DNA of 64,000 nucleotides, from assembly GCA_035547425.1 (NCBI GenBank), contig DASZUU010000055.1:56207-120206 (forward strand). Direction: 5' to 3'. The position numbers and the translations under genes were made by a program. Under the pieces are notes generated by a model. The model searched no databases. It had not been told where the DNA came from and was given only the letters and a program-made list of their open reading frames with translations. Origin of the DNA: Alloacidobacterium sp035547425 (GTDB lineage Bacteria; Acidobacteriota; Terriglobia; Terriglobales; Acidobacteriaceae). This document shows positions 35,581 through 44,287 of this stretch, piece by piece. Position 1 is the stretch's first letter. Each line of letters starts with the position of its first letter.

Positions 35581-36429
35581 CTACACTACAGCCTTCAACG
35601 CTTGTGGTCGATGCGAATTGCGCCACATCTCGATCAGCATCGCCACCGGCCCTACCAGAAACAGCGCGTATAGCGGCGCATAAATGCTCTGATCCAGCCG
35701 CAGGAAAAACTCCACTATCGCCACAATGGCGACGACAATGCACTGTCCAAGCTTTGAGCGCACCGTTGTTTTTGGATCAGTAATCATGAAGAAGATAAAA
35801 AGTTGATACTCGGGTCCGGTGATCGGCGATATCTCAGATTGCCACGGATCTCCTGTGATCCAGGCGCGCAAAAAAGCGAGGAGCGCGAAAGAGACGACGT
35901 AAACGGCGCAAATATGAAAGCGGCGCAATCGCCAGATGATCGCAGTGCCCAGCGCCCAGATAACGATCATGGCTCCCAGATTGTTCCCCCATTGAATGCT
36001 CAGGCTCGCCACTGCTTCCGACGCAAGAAAAAGCATGACGCAGATACCGAAGTTTGAGGGATTCCAGATGTGGCGGCCTTTCACGCGCAACACATACTTG
36101 GAAGTAATGGCAAGCAGGCTGCACAAAGCGTACGGCCAGAATGCAGGCGAGCGCAATAAAATGCCTACGCTGATTCCTGTAATGTATGCGCTGGCCAAGT
36201 GTGGCCACTTATGCAGGAAGATACGGCCAAGAATAAGCTCTGCCAGAATGCTCGTGCCGATGGCCAGCAGAGTCTTCTGATAGCTTTCGAGAATGCCGAA
36301 AGTAAGATGACCAATCAGCAAAATAAACGTGATGAATACCGGAGGCAGAAAGCGGCTATCCAGCGCGCGCTTCCATGCAGGCGCATGCTCTGTCGATGGG
36401 GTGGGTGTAACGGTAGTAGGATGGCTCAT
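35581..36429 (-). CDS. RnfD/NqrB-like membrane protein, UnbU type
   Basis: 282 residues, about nine membrane helices. Segments such as LAAITSKYVLR-like LLAITSKYVLRVKGRHIWNPSN and FMITDPKTTVRS resemble the RnfD/NqrB/UnbU family; UnbU was named from enediyne clusters, where it sits beside UnbV, the same pairing as here. I do not see the S-G-A-T type covalent-FMN site of RnfD/NqrB, so flavinylation is not supported. The start overlaps the stop of the upstream UnbV gene by four bases. A role in quinone or flavin electron transfer across the membrane is an inference. Confidence 0.75.
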   Translation of the reverse strand: MSHPTTVTPTPSTEHAPAWKRALDSRFLPPVFITFILLIGHLTFGILESYQKTLLAIGTSILAELILGRIFLHKWPHLASAYITGISVGILLRSPAFWPYALCSLLAITSKYVLRVKGRHIWNPSNFGICVMLFLASEAVASLSIQWGNNLGAMIVIWALGTAIIWRLRRFHICAVYVVSFALLAFLRAWITGDPWQSEISPITGPEYQLFIFFMITDPKTTVRSKLGQCIVVAIVAIVEFFLRLDQSIYAPLYALFLVGPVAMLIEMWRNSHRPQALKAVV

Positions 36430-38222
36430 GCCGGCTCCTCAATCTTATAGAGTTTGTCCGGCACAAGGCCATTCAATGTCTGCACTTTTCCTGAAGGCCA
36501 GCGAATCACGACTTTTTCGATCTGCGGATTTTTACCCAACCCAAAATGCAGACGGCGGTCATTTTCAGCAGAGAATCCGCAGCCTCCGCAAATTTGCTGA
36601 ATCTGCTCCTGTCCGTTCCAATACACGGCCACTTGCGCGCCGATGGCACTGCGATTGCTTTTCGTTCCGGTCAAGGAAAATTCTATCCACCTATTGTCCG
36701 GCGACACTGTGTTTTTGTAGACCAGCAATGGCCCGCGCTGGTTGGCCACAATTACATCGAGAACGCCGCGATTCCACAGGTCTGCCATGGCCACAGCCCG
36801 TCCGTCATGCGTATCGGTCACACCGACTGCTTGCGCTACATCTACGAATTTGCCGGCACCATCGTTCAACCAGACGCGCTTTGGCTGATATCCGGAAAGG
36901 CTGCGCCCATCCATGGAAGGCCAATTTTTTGCATCGGAAATGATGGAGGAATTGCCGCCTGCTACTTTCGAGAAGTCGTACCAGTAGCTTTTTTTGTGAT
37001 CGAGTGAGACGTTTCCGTTTGTAAGAAAAAGATCGAGCGTGCCGTCGTTATTCAGATCGCCGAACTGCGCGCCGAAGCTCCAGCCGCCGAGTTCTACGCC
37101 CATGTCGCGCGCAAGATTTTCAAACTTCAGGTTGTCGCCGGATGTGCCTTCCTTCGGCACCCACAAATTATTCCCCTGAATGAGGACACCATCTTCGGAG
37201 ATGTTGGAGACATAGACTGAGTAGCGGCCTTGATTGAAAATGTCGCCGAAGGCCACATCCATACCGCTTTTAGGAGCAAAGCCGACTCCGGTTTGCTCGC
37301 CCTCTTCGTGGAACCGCTTGCCGTCATTTAGAAACAGCTCGGAAATGCCGTAGTCATTGGCAATAAAGAGATCGGGATGACCAGTACCTCGCAAATCGGC
37401 GGCGCCGGAGGCTAAGGCCCATCGCCTGCTTACGATGCCCACCTTTGCGCTTACTTCTTCAAACTTGCCATTCCCTAAATTGTGGAAGAGATATTTGCGT
37501 CCACCATTTTTGGCGTACTCAAAACTCTCCGGCATCATTTTGGTTGATTTCAGGTGCCACAAATCGATGTCTTCCGAATAGTAGCCACCTACAAAAAGAT
37601 CGAGCAGTCCGTCGCCATCGTAATCAAACCATAGAGCTGTATTGGCGTTAACCCACGGCGGCAAGCCTGCCTGCTCGCTCACACGCGTGAATCCGTGACC
37701 TTGATTATTATGGAAGAGCTCAGGGCGTCCCCATTTGTACAGAAACATATCTTCATAACCATCGTTATCGTAGTCGCCCCATACCGCTCCCATCGACACT
37801 CCGGTACCAACCTGGTTTACATCGGCAACGCCCATTTCTTCAGCAACATCTTTGAACGTGCCATCGTGCATGTTGCGATAGAGATGATTCTTGCTGCCTT
37901 CTCCACTGTTCGTAACGTAGATGTCCGGCCACCCATCTTTATCAAAATCAACGATAGACACCGAAGCGCCCATGGACGCTACTTCCGGCATAATGTGTGC
38001 GAGCTTGGGATCGAGGGTAGGCCCCTGGTGGACGAAATCAATTCCGGCAGCGTGCGAAACTTCCTGAAAGTAGAAGCCGTGTCGTGCAAGGGATGCGCTC
38101 GTATCTACGGCAGTCTTTCCTGATGCCTTACGCACCGTCATGCGTTTCACAATGATCGGAGTTAGCAGAAGTCCAACAAAAAAAATAATCAAGAATATGC
38201 GTGCAATGGAGACGCGCTTCAT
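36426..38222 (-). CDS. Membrane-anchored CRTAC1/UnbV protein with a CGGC motif
   Basis: 598 residues. An N-terminal helix (about 8-26) anchors the protein; the rest is exported. The CRTAC1 opening FYFQEVSHAAGIDFVHQG precedes FG-GAP blades (VDFDKDGWPD, GDYDNDGYED, FDYDGDGLLD, GDLNNDGTLD). The ASPIC/UnbV domain (about 505-598) contains RSAIGAQVAVYW and FGLGKNPQIEKVVIRWPSGK. Where relatives have Gly-Ser-Tyr, this one reads Cys545-Gly-Gly-Cys548, a CxxC that could bind metal or form a disulfide. Four-base overlaps join it to both neighbours, so it is inside the operon. Confidence 0.85.
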   Translation of the reverse strand: MKRVSIARIFLIIFFVGLLLTPIIVKRMTVRKASGKTAVDTSASLARHGFYFQEVSHAAGIDFVHQGPTLDPKLAHIMPEVASMGASVSIVDFDKDGWPDIYVTNSGEGSKNHLYRNMHDGTFKDVAEEMGVADVNQVGTGVSMGAVWGDYDNDGYEDMFLYKWGRPELFHNNQGHGFTRVSEQAGLPPWVNANTALWFDYDGDGLLDLFVGGYYSEDIDLWHLKSTKMMPESFEYAKNGGRKYLFHNLGNGKFEEVSAKVGIVSRRWALASGAADLRGTGHPDLFIANDYGISELFLNDGKRFHEEGEQTGVGFAPKSGMDVAFGDIFNQGRYSVYVSNISEDGVLIQGNNLWVPKEGTSGDNLKFENLARDMGVELGGWSFGAQFGDLNNDGTLDLFLTNGNVSLDHKKSYWYDFSKVAGGNSSIISDAKNWPSMDGRSLSGYQPKRVWLNDGAGKFVDVAQAVGVTDTHDGRAVAMADLWNRGVLDVIVANQRGPLLVYKNTVSPDNRWIEFSLTGTKSNRSAIGAQVAVYWNGQEQIQQICGGCGFSAENDRRLHFGLGKNPQIEKVVIRWPSGKVQTLNGLVPDKLYKIEEPA

Positions 38223-41200
38223 TTTCCGGTACTGCTCCTCAATGCGTTGTTAAATATCTTCGGCGTTACGTAGCGCGTTTGATATGTTTGCCAGTCCTGC
38301 GAGTGATGCTTGTATTCCCAGTCGTCTTCGAGTTTGCCCGGGGGCGTATCGTACTCTGTTCGAGCGTGGTAGGGATACGGCAACACCGTCTGAGAGTAGG
38401 TCGAGTTGTAGTCGCCGTCCTTGATCCATCCATCGCCCGCGATGACATAATCGCGCACCCATCCCGCAGGCGGAGGAGCAGGCGCAGCAAAGCGCAGTGA
38501 CATTTCATCGCCGGCATTCATGATGACGTAGCGATCATCGATGCCGGAAAGCAACGGTCGCACGTTGCCGTATCGAGTGTAGTAACCGGCGAGATCGCGC
38601 CATATCTGCGTCGTGCTCATCAGCTGGTTGTAATCCGGTATTTCCGGCGAGGATGCATTTGCCTGATGAATGACCGAATAGCCGCGGTAATGCAGGTCAG
38701 CCACAGCGGGAGCAAGATGCGTTATTTTCAGCTGCGCATCCGGCAGTCCCCTCGCCCATTCGATCTGGTCCCAGTAGACTTCGAGATTGGTGCGCAGGCG
38801 TAGCTTGTGAGGCGCGCCGGGCACAAAAACATTTGTGAGGTCGATCAAACAAATCTTGTTGCGGCCTGCAGGAAATCCAAGGTTCGGCTTTGCCACCTTC
38901 CAGTTGCCGTGCCCATCTGCCACTTCGAGACGAAGCGGGTGCGGCGCAGGATGGTTTCCCTGGCTGATGGCTACGTTGATGGAAGAATCGGACGGATGCA
39001 ACCAGCCGCGTGCAATCAGCCATAGAGGACCGGAAGCTGGAATATTGTCTCCCAGATCGATCTCCACATAGTGGTCGCGTGTGATTCCCTGATACTGTCC
39101 GCGCCCGAAGTTATCCAGATATTTGCCATCAAGTTTCTGAACTATCCCGGTAACATCCTGCCCGTTATCATCGATAGCTTTTGTAATTGGCTGTGGTGTC
39201 GTCACCGCGGTCACTGCCAGCTTTACCGGAGGAGCGGCATTGCGCTCGTCAGTAAATATCTCTGTACCCGCAGGATGATCCACCGTCATCAAGTCAAGAT
39301 AGTCGTAGTAATAGGTTTCCCAAAGCTCGCCGGTGATGCGCAGATCGTAAAAGCCGTCGCGCGGTACAAGCTGGTCGCCACCGATTTTGTACCACTCCTG
39401 CGTTGCTTCTATGCGAGCCGGGCCAAGACCGTTAATTCGCAGACCCAGAGCCGATCCCCACGGCACTGTATCTTTTACAAATTGCATTTGCTTGCCGTTA
39501 TACGCGAATAAGAATGGACACGAGCCCTTCAATCTCTGCTCGGTAACAATCTCCTGATCAGCCTTCAATGCAAACTCAGCGCGGACAGAGCCATTCGGCC
39601 ACACAATGCGGGCCACATCTGCGCCGGGTTGCTCTCCAAGACCGAAGTGCAGTTCAGGCGTAGTAATGGGTTGCTTCTGCACCAGCAGCCCGGAGCGGAT
39701 TTCAATATCGCCACCGATGCCGAAGGAGTTGATGCGTTGATCCCCGGTGGTCTGCCGCGCGCGTGGACGAATGATTTGCCAATGATAATTTTTTGTTCCG
39801 TGATTGACTGCCTCGACCGCATGGCCATCTGCTGTGAGCGCCAGAAGATCGAGCCGCCCGTTGCCCTGCAAATCTGCGATATCAAATATCTCGGCAGCGC
39901 CAGTGCTCTTCGTGTGCAGCGTGAATTTGCCCTGAGCATTCTGTAACCAGATGAGCCCATCCTGCGGCGAGGTAACCGAAGACAGCAGGAAATCCGCTGC
40001 ACCATTGTTATCGAGATCGCCTACGTGCAGCCGTACATCGTTTGCCAGAAATGTTCCCGCATTTGGAACGGTTGCAAGCGTAGCTGTTTTCCATTGACTA
40101 CCATCTTCAGCGGCAGAAAGAGCGCTGATGGAGCCGTCTCCGCGCACAACCAGGAGTGAAAAGATTCCATTCTGATTGATGTCGGCTACGGCGATGGCCT
40201 TTACACCGGAAAATCCAGCGGGCACAGGCTGCTCACGAAATTTTCCCAGGCGCTCGTTGATCAGGATATGAAGCTGGCCGGCTCCATCGATCAATGAAAC
40301 ATCGGGATTGCCGTCGCCGTTCAGATCGGCCCATACAAGCTGGCGAACTCCAGAAATTTCGCTGAAGGTATGGATCGGCTGAAAAGTACCGTCCCCGTTA
40401 TTCCTGAGCACAAGCGGCTCTCCACTTTTGGTTCCGGCGATTATATCCAGGTCGCCGTCGGCTTCGATGTCCATGGCCCATACGCCCGTGTATGAGCCCT
40501 CCACAATGGAATGAGGCAGCTTGGTCTGCGCTGTGACATCGGTGAAGGTTTGAGGTTTATCTTGACGCCAAAAGTGAATGCCGCCAGCACCAGCGAGCAC
40601 AATATCTGTCTTAAAGTCGTAGTTAAAGTCAATCGGCAAAATTCCTTCCGGAAACGGAGGGACATTTGTTGTACCGCTGGGGAATGGGAGCGACGCTCCG
40701 GTCGAGAGATGTAGCGCATGCGCGTCCGCTTCACCCGTTGCGGGAACACCCGTGCCATCTAACGAAATCGCACCTACCCAGTTCCATTTGCCTGCCGGAA
40801 GATTGGCCAGCGGCTGCAGTGCAAATGACATTCCATCATCTGCCGGAGCGGACTTGAAATCCGGAGAAGCCAATCGCAAAAAATGCGTAAACGGCACAGC
40901 TTCTTCGCCGGGCTGCGGCTTAATCTCGGATAAGCTGGCGCGAAACTCCGGCACTTGCATCAACACATTGCGCAGAAAAATCGATCTTGTGGCGGCAGCT
41001 CTCGGTCCTGCGCCGGCAGCCGCTGTTTGCAATTCGGTGAGCTGCTGCTTTACATCGGCCGGCCATGGATTGGATTGGGCCGCGATTTTTTCAATAGCAG
41101 AATGGAGCGTTGCCGCATCGCCGCGCTTTGCCGAAACCCGGCTCAACTCAAGCAGAGCGGCTAGATTGTTCGGCTGTACTGCCAGAATCTGCTGTATCAA

Positions 41201-41755
41201 ATTTTGGAAATCTGCATCGCTATTGGCATCGCCCTGCCGCTCTATCTCTGAGGCAAGCTGATAGATGGCTCGCAGATTTTTCGGGTTCAACTGCACAGCC
41301 TGTCGCAGATCAGAAATTGCCTTGGCGGAATTGCCCTGAGCGTCATCCAGCAATCCCAGCAGATAGTAGATGCGATCGTTTTTCGGCGCCAGCTCGTGTG
41401 CTTTGTCCAAACGCTGGGATGCTGCGTCATAGCTGCGCTGACGCAAAGCCAGAATGCCCCAGTTAGCCCATGCAGCGGGTTCACCGGACACCGTCTGCGT
41501 GGCTTTCGACAAGTACGTCTCGGCGCGAACATCGTCGCCCACCTGCAAAGCCGCCAACCCCACATAGAAAGTGGATACAAAATCGGAATACGTTTTCGAT
41601 GTCGGGCCTGGCAGGCCGGACCGGCAGCCGGCAGGCATCAAGCTCAAAGCAGCAAGGATGCAGGCAAAAAATTGATTCCGCTTGTAAATTGGACTGGTTC
41701 TCATGCAATTTTTTATTATCGCAACCGAACCGGTGTTCTGGCACTGCAGGTTCAC
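38219..41755 (-). CDS. TPR - VCBS - ASPIC/UnbV lipoprotein with large C-terminal domain
   Basis: 1178 residues; paralogue of the protein at 26390-29815. A signal sequence ends in a lipobox (LSLMPAGC, Cys near 44). TPR repeats span about 55-260; FG-GAP blades about 370-660 (IDFNYDFKTD, MDIEADGDLD, ADLNGDGNPD, GDLDNNGAAD); UnbV about 675-740 (ARIVWPNGSVRAE); then GSCPFLFAYNG (Cys746) opens a C-terminal domain of about 430 residues shared with the paralogue. The GTG start overlaps the previous stop (GTGA) and has AGAGG upstream; ATG at 41704 is an alternative that shortens the n-region. Function unknown; by architecture an extracytoplasmic scaffold or binding protein. Confidence 0.85.
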   Translation of the reverse strand: MNLQCQNTGSVAIIKNCMRTSPIYKRNQFFACILAALSLMPAGCRSGLPGPTSKTYSDFVSTFYVGLAALQVGDDVRAETYLSKATQTVSGEPAAWANWGILALRQRSYDAASQRLDKAHELAPKNDRIYYLLGLLDDAQGNSAKAISDLRQAVQLNPKNLRAIYQLASEIERQGDANSDADFQNLIQQILAVQPNNLAALLELSRVSAKRGDAATLHSAIEKIAAQSNPWPADVKQQLTELQTAAAGAGPRAAATRSIFLRNVLMQVPEFRASLSEIKPQPGEEAVPFTHFLRLASPDFKSAPADDGMSFALQPLANLPAGKWNWVGAISLDGTGVPATGEADAHALHLSTGASLPFPSGTTNVPPFPEGILPIDFNYDFKTDIVLAGAGGIHFWRQDKPQTFTDVTAQTKLPHSIVEGSYTGVWAMDIEADGDLDIIAGTKSGEPLVLRNNGDGTFQPIHTFSEISGVRQLVWADLNGDGNPDVSLIDGAGQLHILINERLGKFREQPVPAGFSGVKAIAVADINQNGIFSLLVVRGDGSISALSAAEDGSQWKTATLATVPNAGTFLANDVRLHVGDLDNNGAADFLLSSVTSPQDGLIWLQNAQGKFTLHTKSTGAAEIFDIADLQGNGRLDLLALTADGHAVEAVNHGTKNYHWQIIRPRARQTTGDQRINSFGIGGDIEIRSGLLVQKQPITTPELHFGLGEQPGADVARIVWPNGSVRAEFALKADQEIVTEQRLKGSCPFLFAYNGKQMQFVKDTVPWGSALGLRINGLGPARIEATQEWYKIGGDQLVPRDGFYDLRITGELWETYYYDYLDLMTVDHPAGTEIFTDERNAAPPVKLAVTAVTTPQPITKAIDDNGQDVTGIVQKLDGKYLDNFGRGQYQGITRDHYVEIDLGDNIPASGPLWLIARGWLHPSDSSINVAISQGNHPAPHPLRLEVADGHGNWKVAKPNLGFPAGRNKICLIDLTNVFVPGAPHKLRLRTNLEVYWDQIEWARGLPDAQLKITHLAPAVADLHYRGYSVIHQANASSPEIPDYNQLMSTTQIWRDLAGYYTRYGNVRPLLSGIDDRYVIMNAGDEMSLRFAAPAPPPAGWVRDYVIAGDGWIKDGDYNSTYSQTVLPYPYHARTEYDTPPGKLEDDWEYKHHSQDWQTYQTRYVTPKIFNNALRSSTGK

Positions 41756-42327
41756 GGTGTTGCCTCTGCCCGTGCTTTCTGCTGTGCTCTATTCCTGCAC
41801 TTGCGCTTCGTGCTGGACGCTTTAAACCACAAAAATCCGATTCCCAGAAAGGGCAGCAGGAAAAGCAACAAGTTCCAGCGCCCGAGAAGCGTAGGTGTAA
41901 CCGGCACCTCGGTATCGGCTTCGCCGGTTGCCTGCGCGCTGGTGAGCAGAATGCGCACTTTCCACATTTCTTCTTTATCGAAGGGGAGGGTGGTCTTGAA
42001 CTCGACCCGGTCTTTCAGCTTTTCCTGCCATGCGCCGTAGATTGCCTCAGGCAGCCGCTTACTTACTGGCTGCACGGCGACCTGCACTTTCATGTCGGCG
42101 GGCACAGATTGTCCGGGCGGCGGGTTGATGATAACAAAGAAGCTGCCTGTGCCCACATCCGGATTACTCCACACATCGATGCTCAACGGGCCGATCTTCC
42201 GGTTCTCCATGATAGGATAGGGCGGCCCGATATGCGCCCACGCCGGCATACTGCCACCAAGGACAAGTAGAAGCACGAACAATGCCATGCTTTTTGGCAG
42301 TTTTCGTTTCTCAACAGAAATCATCAT
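41752..42327 (-). CDS. Envelope protein with periplasmic domain and C-terminal anchor
   Basis: About 191 residues from the tandem ATGs at 42327/42324, just after the stop of the polyferredoxin gene. A signal peptide (ending around MPAWA) is followed by a mature start HIGPPYPIMENRKIGPLSI; the body is beta-rich (VWSNPDVGTGSFFVIINPP, MKVQVAVQPV, WKVRILLTSA), and a C-terminal helix (LLLFLLPFLGIGFLW) and basic tail anchor it. The longer reading frame to 42474 would overlap the upstream gene deeply and is not needed. No family is recognised with confidence; the beta-sandwich character resembles FixH/YtkA-like or copper-binding domains. Confidence 0.7.
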   Translation of the reverse strand: MMISVEKRKLPKSMALFVLLLVLGGSMPAWAHIGPPYPIMENRKIGPLSIDVWSNPDVGTGSFFVIINPPPGQSVPADMKVQVAVQPVSKRLPEAIYGAWQEKLKDRVEFKTTLPFDKEEMWKVRILLTSAQATGEADTEVPVTPTLLGRWNLLLFLLPFLGIGFLWFKASSTKRKCRNRAQQKARAEATP

Positions 42328-42329
42328 AT

Positions 42330-43817
42330 CTATCCCGCCATCATCGTGGCACGCATGTCCATAGGCTGTGTCATGAGCCAGAGTGAAGCCAGAAAGATCA
42401 GCAGGCATATCACCGCCCAGGGAGTGAAGGCGCGCATGGTGTGCTCTTCGCAATCGTCTTCCGCCAGTCGCCACGCAATCATCAGCGAGCCTGCCAGCCC
42501 CAACAGAAGAAATCCGAACTCGATTGGCTCAACAATATATTTAGGAATTCCGACCAGGGTCCATCGTGGATCGCCTAAGACGGGCCAGCCGATGCTGGCG
42601 AGGACATTCTGTGTCACCGGCACGATGGTGTAGAGGCCGGTGAAAAAATGGAACCCATAATGCGCCAGCCACATGCCGAATCCCAAAGGTACCAGCGCAT
42701 AGCTGTAGCGCACCATCGTCGGCAGCCATGCGCGCCGCACTCCCGCCCACCTGCGCGTTATCCAGGCAGCAAGGCCTAATAAAATAGCGGGCTCCACAAT
42801 AAGGAACACGATAAAGAGCAGGCCAAGAATGGGCGCCAAATGATGGATATGCAATAACCGGCTCAGCCATGCTTCCACCGCATATACAGGGCTCACCATG
42901 CCGAAGGCGTTCATCAGAGCGCCGAAGCAGAAAACGATGGTGAGACCGGCTATATCTTTCCTGCGCGAAAAGAACCCAATTCCGGAACGATGGGGGTCGC
43001 TCATCAGTTCGCCCGCAGGCAGTCGGCTCAGAATACCCACGTTGTCATGCGGGCAGGCATGGACACAATCGAGGCAGAAGGTGCAGTCCATGTTGCCGAC
43101 TTTTGCCGGTTGAAACAGCGCCATCTCACAACCTCGTTGCAGAATTACGAATTCGGAAGCTGTGTCACGGCGTCCCCGGATGCAATCTTTCGTTCCGCAC
43201 TCGTCGCATACTTCAGGCTCACGCACTGCAACTTCGAGAGGCGAGGCGGTCGCGGCGAGGAAGTTGAATTGCCCGATTGGGCAAACAAATTTGCAGAATG
43301 TTCCGTGCTTGAAAAATCCATCGATCAACAGAACCGCTGCGAAATACCCTATGATGACCCACGCAGTCAGCCAGGGGGATGACCATAATCCGAACAGCTC
43401 ATACGAAAAAAGAACGAGCGCAAATAGGGCCGCTGGAATCCATTTATTGCGCAATGCTCGAGGCCAGGTGAATCGGGGATGCACCCAGCGGCGCATGGTA
43501 TTGCGCACCAGCATAAAAGGACATGCGAGGCAGAAAAAATTCCCCGCGCAAAGCAGCACCAGGACCAGCGCGCCGCGGAAATGTACCCAGGTAAGTACCG
43601 TCGCCAGATTTTTCGGCGAAATTGTTGGCCCTAGCAGCCCCTGCAGGACCATGACGATGCTGATGAGCAGGAGCGGAACTTGTAAGAATGTGCGCGCATG
43701 ACGCCATTTCAGAAAACCACCGATCACCGGCACCCGCAGCAGGTCAAACGGAGGAGATTCTTCGAAGCCCTCGATGTCGTCGCCGGGTGGCATGGGGTGG
43801 GTCGCCGCGGCAGACAT
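42330..43817 (-). CDS. NapH/NosR-like membrane polyferredoxin
   Basis: 495 residues with about ten helices and Fe-S sites. Two cytoplasmic CxxxCP-type elements, Cys96-LA-Cys99-Pro and Cys175-KFV-Cys179-Pro, are typical of the NapH/CcoG/NosR family. A soluble loop carries CDECGTKDC (204/207/212), Cys230, and a ferredoxin motif Cys245-TF-Cys248-LD-Cys251-VHA-Cys255-Pro. Related proteins pass electrons from quinol to periplasmic or other partners. No nap, nos or cco gene is present here, so its partner is probably within this operon. It starts one base after the stop of the YtkA-like gene. Confidence 0.85.
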   Translation of the reverse strand: MSAAATHPMPPGDDIEGFEESPPFDLLRVPVIGGFLKWRHARTFLQVPLLLISIVMVLQGLLGPTISPKNLATVLTWVHFRGALVLVLLCAGNFFCLACPFMLVRNTMRRWVHPRFTWPRALRNKWIPAALFALVLFSYELFGLWSSPWLTAWVIIGYFAAVLLIDGFFKHGTFCKFVCPIGQFNFLAATASPLEVAVREPEVCDECGTKDCIRGRRDTASEFVILQRGCEMALFQPAKVGNMDCTFCLDCVHACPHDNVGILSRLPAGELMSDPHRSGIGFFSRRKDIAGLTIVFCFGALMNAFGMVSPVYAVEAWLSRLLHIHHLAPILGLLFIVFLIVEPAILLGLAAWITRRWAGVRRAWLPTMVRYSYALVPLGFGMWLAHYGFHFFTGLYTIVPVTQNVLASIGWPVLGDPRWTLVGIPKYIVEPIEFGFLLLGLAGSLMIAWRLAEDDCEEHTMRAFTPWAVICLLIFLASLWLMTQPMDMRATMMAG

Positions 43818-43818
43818 G

Positions 43819-44253
43819 TCAGTTTGATTGGACGCCCTTCACGTCCAATTGGCGTTCTATCCGGCTGCCATCGGGAAGCTTGATATGAAACAGTACGATC
43901 CAGTCGCCCGGCATATTGAAATTGATATGCGCCTGATAGCTGCCGGGGAGAGTTTCGGCTGCATCCGCAAAGACGGGCGCCATGCCGGGATGCGACATGT
44001 CACCTTCCACCGTGATTTGTGCGTGAGAAATGGGCTGCGCGGAAGCATTTGCCAGCTGAATATGAATCGTGGATGACGAACCCGCGTGTACCGGTTGCGG
44101 CGAAATCCGGGGTTGAACCGAAATACTCTCAGAGGAAGCGGAGACCCGATGACAGCCGGTAATGACAAATGCGGCAAGACAGACGGAAACGATACATCCT
44201 GTGCAGCGCCCCGGAGCAGTCCTGGGACGGCTCCGGAGAAGAAAACTTTTCAC
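43819..44253 (-). CDS. YtkA/FixH-like lipoprotein
   Basis: 144 residues from a GTG with GAGG upstream. A lipobox-like FVITGC ends the signal sequence near residue 34. The mature domain is an Ig-like sandwich: SISVQPRISPQPVHAG, TIHIQLANASAQPI, VEGDMSHPGMAPVFADAAE, GSYQAHINFNMPGDWIVLFHI, RIERQLDVKGV. The M-x-H-P-G-M segment followed by a PGDW strand is typical of YtkA-like/FixH domains, some of which bind copper. Second gene of the operon. Confidence 0.75.
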   Translation of the reverse strand: MKSFLLRSRPRTAPGRCTGCIVSVCLAAFVITGCHRVSASSESISVQPRISPQPVHAGSSSTIHIQLANASAQPISHAQITVEGDMSHPGMAPVFADAAETLPGSYQAHINFNMPGDWIVLFHIKLPDGSRIERQLDVKGVQSN

Positions 44254-44287
44254 CCTTGTACCTCTACAACGATTCGTGAATCACCAT

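Noticed and set aside
35581..36429. Complete Rnf or Nqr complex
   Set aside because: Only an RnfD-like subunit is present; I see no RnfA/B/C/E/G or NqrA-F genes and no covalent FMN motif in this protein.
42328..42474. N-terminal extension of the anchored envelope protein
   Set aside because: The extra 50 residues would lie over the polyferredoxin gene and precede a good signal peptide; the tandem ATG at 42327/42324 is preferred.
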